Positions 54,957 to 64,000 of a stretch of DNA of 64,000 nt are shown here, piece by piece. The translations under genes were made by a program, and so were the position numbers. The stretch is from the NCBI RefSeq assembly GCF_050947875.1, contig NC_134568.1, positions 253,093,267 to 253,157,266 on the forward strand, in the 5' to 3' direction. Every line of letters begins with the position of its first letter. Position 1 is the stretch's first letter. The notes beneath the pieces are model-generated. The model was not told the origin of the DNA. It did no database searches and was given only the letters and a program-made list of their open reading frames with translations. This DNA comes from Dermacentor variabilis (taxonomy: Eukaryota; Arthropoda; Arachnida; Ixodida; Ixodidae).

Positions 54957-55156
54957 AGAAAGTATACACAGGAAAAAAAAGGGAGCCAGCACAGAACAGT
55001 GTGGCCGCTGTTGGCATTGTCGGCACCTCAACACCTGGATCTATGATGCATCCTCAAGGCCCATTCTATACTATGAGGGACAACAACAGTTCTTCCAGTC
55101 TACAGGGAAAGAGGTTGAGGAAAATGGAGATGTGCACACAAACAGCCATCGAGTAA
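54957..55156 (+). CDS. Candidate 3' exon of the finger gene (weak)
   Basis: Two + frames are open here. One reads VYTGKKREPAQNSVAAVGIVG to TQTAIE-stop at 55154-55156 (Ser/Gly/Asn-rich, linker-like). The other starts at AA-AGT after ACATACAG, is phase-compatible with exon I, and stays open to about 55234 (EVEENGDVHTNSHRVTMSHL). There is no finger and only weak acceptors. It could be a terminal exon, a linker exon or chance. Confidence 0.25.
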
Positions 55157-55364
55157 CCATGTCTCATCTTAGGCAGCTTATGAACTCGCTGTCTCGGTTA
55201 AAACAAAGCAATTTATTATTTGACCTAGTGCTTTAGTATTGTCTTTAGCCCTTTGAATGAGCACTAAACTCGACTAAATGCATATGGGATGTGCCTTTCC
55301 TTTTTTTCATTTACTTTTATTGTAATCGTGCACCAGGTGTGATCATTATATCACATTTGGAGTA

Positions 55365-55565
55365 CATATTGACATGTGTATTTGTTTATCTTTCTTTTGG
55401 GTGACCACTTCTCACCATCTAACAAATGTCATCACTCATTGCAGGATGCGCCTGTATGTTTTGGAAGGTTCTCGAATGTTATCGATGGTTCTATCTGCTG
55501 TCTGATGTCACTGAAGCTTGCGTAATCTGATTGCATGTATGATGCGAATTGTGTAGAACTTTCTG
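55365..55565 (-). repeat. Dispersed repeat, copy B (inverted relative to 7121-7318)
   Basis: The reverse complement matches copy A over about 200 bp, including GAACCATCGATAACATTCGA. The sequence beyond (to about 55770, TTTGCGGCTGATATTGTCGCC) is probably part of the same element but has no partner in the window. Confidence 0.75.
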
Positions 55566-55769
55566 GAAGACTAGCGGGCAGCTGCGATTACTCTGGAATC
55601 TTCAATGACTCATGTATTAAAGCTGACGCGCTTGAACGGCAAATCAGTTAGTCGACTATATCTTCACATTGGAGGTATGAATTAAGTGAAGCCAGCCATG
55701 CTTTCGCATGCACTCTGGCTTTGCGGCTGATATTGTCGCCCGCACTGCGATGACGCTACCAGAAGCGCT

Positions 55770-56366
55770 GGTAGCAGGGAGTGAATGCTTCATCTGCCTC
55801 GCCCTCTAACGGGTCACCGAAACTCGAGATTGCGCAACCTACTATACTAAATGCACAGGAAGACGTCTTACATGGTGCCATGCCATCTCGGCACGCCCAC
55901 TCATTGCACACGCGGCAGATAATCTCTAAAGCAGGGTACGCAGCTGAATATGTGCTCAGCCGTACGCGCAGCCACAGTCTAGACGACACGCACCAACTTA
56001 CCCCCCAATCCATTCCCCGCCCCACACCTTCGTGGTGTGCACTTGATCACGTTACTAGAAGCTCACTCCCCTGCCTCTCTTTCCCTTCTCTCATGCAGGA
56101 TCATTCGCGAAGCCACCATCTTTCTTGCCTCACCCTCGCACACTTTCACTCACATCTAAGAACGCAGTGCACTGGGTGTAGTAGGATATTATCGCACTTG
56201 GACTTTCGGGACATGATGTGGCTTCACTTCGGCAGTCGCTCTTGTTGTGCAGCGCACGATTTGAGAGGTGCATTTGCAAGCAACCACTTGTAATTCAATC
56301 ATTTGACTATCTGTGTCCATGGAAGTTTCCATTTTCCATGTATTGTCTCGGCATTTCTTTTTGGTG
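55770..56366. other. No gene confirmed
   Basis: A GC-richer block with a 170-residue + frame (55781-56293), His/Ser-rich and without a domain, treated as a repeat-derived chance frame. Confidence 0.4.
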
Positions 56367-56529
56367 GCAGTGAAATTTCGTTATATTGAAATTGCATACA
56401 AACATGCATCGTTATATTGAGGTTCTAAATACCTGGTGTTCTATGGACAAGAGGTTAAGAAAAATTAAATACTTTGTTATATATAGAATTTTGTTATATT
56501 CAAGTTCGTTATATCTAGGCTCACCTGTA
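56367..56529. mobile_element. Pogo/Tigger-type MITE
   Basis: The left end CAGTGAAATTTCGTTATATTG and the reverse complement of the right end, CAGGTGAGCCTAGATATAACG. Repeated TTCGTTATAT motifs inside. The right flank is TA; the left TA is not intact. Confidence 0.55.
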
Positions 56530-56811
56530 TATAGTAGGTTGAAAGTGAGATGACTAGTATCTTGGGGGGAGGAGCTTGAATTCATAATAAGTTGAGGTTA
56601 GTACTGTTGTTGATAGAGAGTAGTGAATAGCAAAGGAGAAGAAGTGTGCACAATATTAAGAAAACAATTCAAATAGGGCTGGGTGATTGTTCAATATTTC
56701 GAATATAAATGTTATAGTTCCACTATTAGACTCGAAAATTTGATATTTTATGATTTTCGATTTGGGTGAATGTATAATGAGGTAAGTATAACTAGTGCCT
56801 GCACGAGGCAA

Positions 56812-57360
56812 TCATCATCATCATCAGCCTGTTTTATATCCACTGCAGGACGAAGGCCTCTCCCTGCGATCTCCAATTACCCCTGTCCTGTGCCAACAGA
56901 TTCCAACTAGCGCCCACGAATTTCCTAGTTTCATCGCTCCACCTTGTCGTCTTCCATCCTTGACTGCGTTTCCCTTCTTTTGACACCCATTCTGTAACAC
57001 TAATGGTCCAACGGTTGTCTAAGCGGCGCGTTACACGACCTGCCCAACTACATTTTTTTCTCTTGATGTCAGTTAGAATGTCGGATATACCCATTTGCTC
57101 TCTGATCCAGACCGCTCTTTGAACGGTCCATAACTTGTTTTTAAGCTTCTTTGTCAGTCTCCAAGTCTCTGCCCCTAGGTCAGCAGTGGTAAAATACACT
57201 GATTGTAAACCTTCCTTTTCAATGATAATGATACGCTTCCAGTCAGGAGCTGACAGTGTCTGCAATATGCGATCCAACCCATTTTTATTCTTCTGTGAAT
57301 TTTCTTCTCATGATCAGGGTTCCCTGTGATTAATTGACCTAGGTAAACATACTCCATTTG
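56812..57360 (-). mobile_element. RTE LINE 3' fragment
   Basis: Minus-strand copy of the same RTE family as 17891-18960. It reads MEYVYLGQLITGNPDHEKKIHRRIKMGWIAY (57357-57265 region), AETWRLTKKLKNKLWTVQRA, WIREQMGISDILTDIKRKK, and continues to an (ATC)n run at 56812-56824, the reverse complement of the TGATGAT tail. 5'-truncated and frameshifted. It extends further into the 3' coding tail than the first copy (KFVGASWNLLAQDRGNW). Confidence 0.85.
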
Positions 57361-58510
57361 TTACATTGGTTACAAGGGTTCTGCAAAAGTTGTATTTCCC
57401 TATTACAAAATTTTTTATATTCATGTGTAACATATCAATTTTGTCCTCTTTAGATGTATTATTAGATACAATTCACAGAATTGTATTATCATTTTTCGTA
57501 GTTGAGCTACAGAGTTGTTAACGTGATAGTTTCGTTTTATGAAAATTTTTGTTTTTTGCCAATTTTTAATAAAAAATTGATGACCTAACTTGAAAATTTG
57601 GAACCAACAGTCACTAGATTATAAGTTTTTCTTTTAAATGCAACAAACCTCGTCAAATTTGGTGCAGTGGTTGCCGAGAAAAACGAATTCTTCTTTTACA
57701 TGTATTTAGATAGGAGCACCTGAGCTAAAGCTTCCTCTTAACTCCAATCAGTTAGAGTACTTTGCCCTTTGAGCAAGCTCCGTTCCAAGTGAAACTAAGG
57801 TTTTGGCTCCAGGAGGATGCCATTGCCGCATAAGTGAATTCAAGTATGTAGAACTTGTCCAACGAAAAAGTCTCTTTTTTAATGTTTTTGGCAGACTTTT
57901 AGTACAGAATAAACTTGGGTTCATCTGGCGGAGTCCACATGCTATATTTGCATCAGTAAAATAGCATATAGTGGTGTGTACTACTAAGTTAAATTTAGTC
58001 GCCTTTTAGAAGAAGTGATACCATTTTCAATTGCAAGTTATGGTTTCAGTGGAACGTTGTGTGCTCATCGGATCGTGCGTCCTTACTGTGTTCTGTTGCT
58101 TTCATTTTGTTGGTCACAGAGGCTGCAGTAATTTTTCGAATGCCTCCCATTCTTGAGCTATGCAATTGATCTTATGTTCATTTACCTCCACATTCAAACC
58201 AACGGGTCTCTACCAGCAACTTTCTTTCTTTTCTTCTTTTTTTACCTACTCTGTTCTTATTTTCCTCTTGAACGTTTATTAGGTGTTCGATTCTATTGTT
58301 TAAAGCCAATAATTTCCATATATCCATGTTTGATTTTTAAAAAATTTTAGTATTTAAACGCCCCTAAATTTAAGACATCCAAGAATGAATAGGCGCAATG
58401 TTGTTTGAAATGTAATCTAACAATATGAAAAACGAAACAGTTTCATGTAAGCAAAGGATCTTTAAAAAACCATACCGGCAATTTATGCTGCAAAGTTTAC
58501 TAAAATGCAT
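57361..58510. other. No gene seen; AT-rich
   Basis: Anonymous AT-rich sequence; the part around 57640-57840 reads like a repeat but has no partner in this window. Confidence 0.45.
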
Positions 58511-58638
58511 TATAATGTTTTGTTTATTCTGCCATCTCTAACAGTCATAGAGATTGATACTTTTTCTTCTTCTCTGCCCTGTCCCTCTTCTTTCATCTCA
58601 TTCATGGAGTCAGTCTTGCTCCTTTTCTGGTTGTTACA
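58511..58638 (-). repeat. 3' LTR (128 bp) of the minus-strand Ty3/gypsy
   Basis: Aligns without gaps to 61513-61640; I count 15 differences in 128, about 88% identity. On the minus strand it starts TGTAACAACCAG. It is followed outside by unrelated sequence; no clear target duplication. Confidence 0.85.
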
Positions 58639-61512
58639 CAGGCCCCCCTTGAGCGTCAACTCTCCTGGGCTGTTAAGCCACCACATTGCCGACCATTGCC
58701 TTCTCTGTCACGTTTTTTGGTCCACTGTACTAAAGGGATTTCAAGAATCCTTGTTGGCTGGTTATCTGCAGCACAACATATAGACCTGTGAAAGGAGTTT
58801 TTGAGCTTTGTAAACCTCTTTGAACCAGAATACAATCTCCAACTTTGACATCAGGTGCCTTTGCGAAGTAAGCACAGTCATAGTTGCGCTTCATGGCGAC
58901 CTTATATTTCTCGTACTCATGTACCAATTTCTTGCGCTCTTGAAGGGTCAACACGTTTGTGAGGCCAAGGAACTGATCAGCTGGAAGCCAGTTCAATTTC
59001 CCATCGTAAGCGAAATATGGACTGCATCCCAAAGCAGCCGTATGAGAGTGATTATGGTAATTAGCAGCTGCTTCAAGAGCACACTTCCAACCACCTTGGA
59101 ATTCCAGATAGAGTGTGATAAATTAATTTATATATCTTATCGCTGTCTCAGCCAACCCATTGGCTTCCAGATGATAGGGTGCAGCAAGACAATGTTGTAT
59201 ATTTCGTTTAGTCCACTGTTTCAAGCACTCACTTCTGAAAGCAGGGCAATTGTCAGCCACAGTCACTCCGACATTTCTGAACATTTCACGACTGAGTCGC
59301 AATATGACACTGTTAGCATCCTCTTTTCCTGCCCTACACGTAACCATTTGCATGCATTCGTTGATCACCAAAAGAAATGCTTGCGTAGTTCTCACTCCCT
59401 CCCGTTTTTTCTTGAGCTCCGCGAAATCAAGGTGCACAGTTTCAAAAGACTTGCTTGAATACTTTGTTAGGATCATTGCGCTCCCGGGAGGCTTGAATTT
59501 TCTTTGCTGATTTGGCATTGGTGTCAAGTTCTGACATATTCAGATATATTCTGCTTCATTGTGCTCCAGTAGAATTTTTGCTTGATTTTCCAGTATGTTC
59601 TCCAGAAACCGTCGTGGCCACCAGAATCTTGGGAGTCGTAGTAAAGCTGCTAGATTCTTACAATGCTCGTATTAGGAATGTACAGTCTACCATTCTTGAA
59701 AGTCATATCTTTTGTGCCGTCCCACAGAAGTTGGTTCACATGCCTCTTGGCATTTGGAGGTATCAATAGCCTTGACATTGTGTAGGCATCATGCAGCTTC
59801 TGTCCTAGCCTGTGAGCAACGTTGAACGTCTGGCTTCACTTAATGCATTTAACACCTTGGACAAGTGTGAGCAGTAGTCGTCACATGTTTTCGAGTAAAC
59901 AATGATGTCATCCACGTAGATGTTGCAGAAGTTACCTGTGAAATCATGAAGCATGTTCTTCATCATTCTTTGGAACCATGCTTCAGAATTCTACCCAAAT
60001 GGTAGCCTGTTATATTTGAAGACATTCAAAGGCGTGACAAAAACTGTGAAGTGTTTGAACTTTTCTAGAGCGGAACTTGCCAGTATCCTCTGCAAAGAGT
60101 GATTTGGGAAAACCAGGAAGAACCACCTGTTTTTTCGTTTATATCATTGATTCTTGGCATTGGGTAGGGAAACAAATCAGTCCGACAGTTCACGAGTCTG
60201 TAGTCGATATGCATTCTAAATGTCCTGTTGTCTTTGGGCATTATAGTAATCGCTGACGCGAACGAAGATGTAGAAGGCTGAATAATCCCAGCGCTGAGTA
60301 AGTCTTGCAATTCTTGCTTCAGCCATTTCTTCTTTTCGTAGGACATGCCGTGTGGTTTCTTCCGGACAGCAGTAGTGTCCCTGAGCTTGAAAGGCACCTT
60401 TAGAGCTTTGGCCCCTGGTGGATACTATCCGACGCATATTAGTTGTGGGTACTGGTTTGGCATCTCTTCACTTGCAGTTACTAGCTTTACTTGCACTCCA
60501 GCACCTGTATGTATTGTTTCAAACGAGCGCTCCACTTCTACAGCATCCCGCCACAATATATTTATTCGCATGCTTTCCATGTCAGGACGAGCCAAGAGAA
60601 AACTGTATGCAGCGTCCTGTATAATGAGTGCCTGAACATCCTTCATGCTGCCTTGGTATTCCACACATATCCTCGCCCATCTATCAGGTATTCGAGAGGT
60701 TCCGTCGTAGCTCCGCGCGTCGACAGCCTTGCCGCTGAATGTCTTTTTCGGAGAAATTGGGTTGACAATGCTGACCGATGCCCTGGTGTCAGACTTCAGT
60801 TGGCCTTCCGTTGATGGTCATTTAGGCATAGAGTAAACCTTCTACTGACTTTGCTGAATAAACTGTTTCTTTCTGTGCTGCCGGGTAGAATGGAGCGTCC
60901 CGATTTTCCCAGTCATTCTGCTCAGGATTCCCTTTTAAATCTTATTCTTGCACTGTGGTGTGACCACAAGAATTGTTGCAGCATATTGTTGATGCGATCA
61001 CATTCATCAGTCAAATTATTTTGCGAGCATGCATACTCAAAAAACTAAAGCCCGACCAAGGGTCTCAATTGTGTACCGTAAAAAAAAAATCTGTAACTAC
61101 CACTTCTTGCGTTTACATGCCTTGGGAAGTTGAATGCTGGCGTTAAAACCCTCAGCAGCTGTTCACTTTGTTGTATTAGCTGCTCCTGTGTACACAAAAA
61201 GTGCTGCACAGCTAGGCTAACTCCTTGCTCCTTGATTGTCACTATGTCATGGCTACTTGGTCTGTGGACCCACTGTTCGAACTCGGTCTCCTGCACAGAA
61301 CTCTGACTGAACCTTTGGAGCCCATTTCTTCAAGGGTGATGTTAGCCTTGTGAGCTAGGAACATCAAGAAGTCCAGTTTGCTAACCTGTTCTGGAAGGTC
61401 GATGCCAACGTCTCCGTCTTGCTAGTATCTCTTGGCAAGTAGATGGCTGTCTTCATGTCGGGCAATCATGAACGACACCCACATATCCCAAAGCTGTGCA
61501 ACTGTGCCTAAA
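58639..61512 (-). pseudogene. Ty3/gypsy internal region (gag-like, protease, RT, integrase), decayed
   Basis: Read from 61512 downward. A gag-like stretch (VSFMIARHEDSHLLAKRY, then EFEQWVHRPSSHD at 61045-61296) comes first. A degenerate protease lies near 60780, and a post-protease segment follows at 60425-60664. RT is at 60065-60397 (LLSAGIIQPSTSSFASA, FRMHIDYRLVN, FPYPMPRIND) and breaks down after SSWFSQITLCRGYWQVPL. The integrase core is at 59123-59527 (VHLDFAELKKK, VTVADNCPAF, then NGLAETAIRY; a DDE set is readable). A C-terminal piece at 58730-59032 has VGDCILVQRG. RNase H and much of the RT thumb are unreadable. Many stops and frame changes; the element is old. Confidence 0.8.
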
Positions 61513-61640
61513 TATAATGTTACGTTTATTCTGTCATCTCTAACAGTCATAGAGATTGATACGTCCTGTTCTTCTCTGCCCTGTCCTTCTTCTTTCTTCT
61601 CGTTCACGAAGTCAATCTTGCTCCTTTTCTGGTCATTACA
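61513..61640 (-). repeat. 5' LTR (128 bp) of the minus-strand Ty3/gypsy
   Basis: Partner of 58511-58638; on the minus strand begins TGTAATGACCAG. An open frame runs through it on the minus strand (KSKIDF... into VSFMIARH), but this is probably incidental. Confidence 0.85.
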
Positions 61641-63068
61641 CCTATGCACATGACAAACACAATGTGCACACTTAATAAGCACGGGTTGCGCTTACTGTGT
61701 GTGCACCATTTTTCTTTTTTTTTTTCCATCATGTCTATTGTTTATTTAGTAAATTTTGGACCAAAATTACTACCTCTATACTTTCAACATGCCAGCTAGC
61801 CTCCAGAGCAGCTTTGCTGGACTATACATGGAAAAAAGTGTCATAATCTTTGCAATATTGAATATTGCTGCATGAGTTTTGATCAGACAGTGTACAGCCA
61901 GCTTATAGTAATGTATCAACCACATGATAGCACTTACTGGGTCTGTCGCTGCTGTCAAAGCAGAAAGCATAAAAGAAAGAAAACAATTACTTGCCACAAT
62001 TCAAACCACTGACATGGCGGCCTGTGTTAGTGCACATACCAACATACCAAGCATGCCAGTCACTAAGCTGCAGCCCAAGTGCTGACTGCTGCACTACATT
62101 TTCTGGTGAATAATGTGTGCACTCCTGGAGTTCAAGAACTCTCGAGGCTTTCTCAAGCAGGTACTATTGGCGACATATTGCCCACATGAAATGTGTCTGG
62201 TGAAAAAGAGTTATGTTGCCTGGCACGGTCTTGCTTTCAGCAAAAGGTGAGGAAGTTCTTGTACCAACAGGTTTTGAGTTCTTCCTTCTTGTTTAGTGGC
62301 TGTAAAGGTAGAATGCAGATACTACATTACTGCAGCAGTGCTGCTCTAGCACAAAATATGTACAAAGGTGCACAGAAGCCCATTATCAGTGGTGAGCTGG
62401 TCTTGCATGGAGGTTCCAGCATTGAAAGGACAATGCCAATCGAGATGCCAGTGAAACATTTTCTTTTACTAGAATATAATGAGATGGTGTTCCATAGTGT
62501 TTTGATAAAATTGTGTTTAAATTGAGGAACTTTTCAGTGGCCTCGAAAGTGAACTGGGCAATTTATCACCCTTCACTGCACAGCAAACTGGCCAGTAAAC
62601 TCTTAAAATAAAAGTTTGCAGTCTTTGGGGCATATCTTGTCCCATAACAGTAAGCGCCATCTGTCTTCCCTGCATTTCTTTTTTTTAACGCTGTGAGCCC
62701 GGTACTTCCAAGTGACGAACAACGGCATGCGTGTTATCGGTGTGACATAGCATTCTCAACAGGAAAGTAGTAGTGCAGTGTTTTGAAGGAAGGAATCGCA
62801 AGCAAGGCAGATGACGATTATTGTTGTGGGACAAATATACGCTTCAAATGGTGTAACTGTTTTAAGATTGTATGTTAGACCGGCTTATTACACACTTTTC
62901 TTTTTTTTTTTTAAATCAGGTGCTTCGCCTAAGTATCATTGATCAATTCCTGTAGTGGCAGTAAGCACTCCTGGACTAAATTCAGCAGTATATTGACATC
63001 TTAGTGTACTCAGCTAGATTCCTGAATTGAGAGATGGGCATATGGTCACTTTTTTGTGTTTATTGCAG
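61641..63068. other. No gene confirmed
   Basis: AT-rich with T-runs (61711-61729, 62900-62914). The + frame 62193-62525 has no domain. Ends in the good acceptor GTTTATTGCAG at 63058-63068. Confidence 0.45.
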
Positions 63069-63138
63069 CATGTTTGCTTCTGATAACAGCACAGATGTAC
63101 TCACAGGAATGCCAGCGCTGGTATGCTCTGCAGTGCAG
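63069..63138 (+). CDS. Candidate 70-bp linker exon (weak)
   Basis: Flanked by TTTATTGCAG and CAG|GTGAAA. The open frame reads MFASDNSTDVLTGMPALVCSAVQ after one split base and ends in phase 0. Composition resembles the Asp/Thr-rich linker exons F-H. It does not join exon I directly in this frame (phase 1 versus 2), so another exon would be needed between them. Confidence 0.3.
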
Positions 63139-63166
63139 GTGAAATAAAAAGTGCCATGTAATTTTG

Positions 63167-63168
<2 letters not shown>

Positions 63169-63202
<34 letters not shown>
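63169..63202 (+). repeat. (TA)n microsatellite
   Basis: About 15 TA units, 30 bp downstream of the candidate exon. Confidence 0.95.
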
Positions 63203-63206
<4 letters not shown>

Positions 63207-64000
63207 CTTAGAACAAGATTTGCTCATTAAAACCTTTATGAAGTGAGCTAACAAAGTACACAATAAAATGTTCTATACCACTATATTTACTTGCACTGCT
63301 AGAGTGCATAATTGATGTCACAATATCATTCAGATCTGTATACTTCTTTTTTCGAATTTATTGTATTAATTTTAGCAGAATATTTAGGTTTTATTTTCTC
63401 TCAAAGTTGTTTTATCATTTTGTTAGCCAGCATTATTTTCTATTGATTGGCGCCACTGTCTTGAGCTGTTACTTGAACAATTTCTCAGTTTTCTGTGCAG
63501 TGATGTCAAATTAATGGGGCATATAAACACTGAACACATCTCAATTATTTTCATGCATATGAATTGAACTTAGCACCGTGGATTTGGTCATTACAGATAT
63601 AAAACGGCAGCAGTAATTGTCGAAAATAGTGGCACTCATACGCTTCTGTAAAATAGTCTGCACGCACCTGCAATCACTACAGTGCCTATTTATTCCTTAT
63701 GAAAAAAAAATTGTTTTTTCTGTAAATTGCTACATTTCGAATTTTTTTTTCATGGCTAAAAAGATTTAAATCAATAATACGTTAATTCTAATAGCCATGA
63801 AAGATAAGCGCTTTTACATTACAGATAATAAGTTCTGCTGTAGTGTGTAACAATAATAATTTTGTAGAAATTCTGCACAATGTATACACCGTTCTTTCAT
63901 GGGCGTTACCATAGTTCTACGCAGTGGCGCCATCTGTGAGCAGTCAGCATGCTGGCTTGGGCGAGCGCTCCGTGTTGCATACGCTCGGCAGTAGTTTGTG
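63203..64000. other. Window end; no gene seen
   Basis: AT-rich up to about 63880. The last 110 bases turn GC-richer (GCGCCATCTGTGAGCAGTCAGCATGC) and look like the edge of another dispersed repeat or a promoter region; not enough is present to decide. Confidence 0.4.

Noticed and set aside
1..64000. CRISPR arrays, operons, riboswitches, phage or plasmid features
   Set aside because: No direct-repeat/spacer pattern or compact gene clusters; spliced gene structure and transposon content show eukaryotic nuclear DNA.

Overview
Eukaryotic nuclear DNA, most likely from a hard tick (Ixodidae, Acari). This is inferred from a large spliced C2H2 zinc-finger gene set in kilobases of intron, from GT-AG splice sites, and from the repeat mix: an I-type LINE, RTE, Ty3/gypsy, Tigger/pogo, other Tc1/mariner elements, hAT, P-element/THAP remnants, TTAA-target Kolobok/T2-like elements and a tRNA-derived SINE of a kind I associate with ticks. 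No operons, CRISPR arrays, rRNA or functional tRNA genes were seen.

The one host gene I can support lies on the + strand and fills the window's middle. Nine exons (9945-10089, 16840-17127, 28756-29017, 29084-29523, 32855-33007, 34220-34453, 39758-39886, 40355-40587, 51533-51786) join in phase to about 712 codons with 12 C2H2 fingers, a proline-rich segment and an acidic/Gln-rich linker. Finger order and wording resemble vertebrate ZNF236. Both gene ends are missing: the first exon starts inside a finger, and the last ends in an open phase-1 codon. Weak candidate 3' exons lie at 54957-55156 and 63069-63138.

1-7111 is upstream mobile DNA. An I-type LINE (1-4300) is split inside its RNase H domain by a 1437-bp TTAA-flanked element carrying a THAP domain. 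A 5'-truncated Ty3/gypsy pol with its 3' LTR follows (4300-7111). 7112-9944 holds a dispersed repeat and a THAP remnant.

The introns are loaded with nested transposons. Intron 2 (17128-28755, apparently a GC-AG intron) holds a TA-flanked DNA element split by an RTE LINE and a 5-kb hAT. Intron 4 has a decayed P-element/THAP9-like transposase on the minus strand. Introns 5-6 hold several TIR elements. Intron 8 (40588-51532) holds a three-level nest: a mariner-type element, a Tigger inside it, and a TTAA element inside the Tigger. At both TTAA insertions the host element's reading frame is restored exactly when the insert and one TTAA are removed.

51787-64000 contains a SINE, pogo-type MITEs, an inverted copy of the 7.1-kb repeat, a minus-strand RTE fragment and a minus-strand Ty3/gypsy with two 128-bp LTRs (58511-61640). 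All transposon genes seen look broken. The finger gene is the only sequence with intact reading frames and coherent splice sites.
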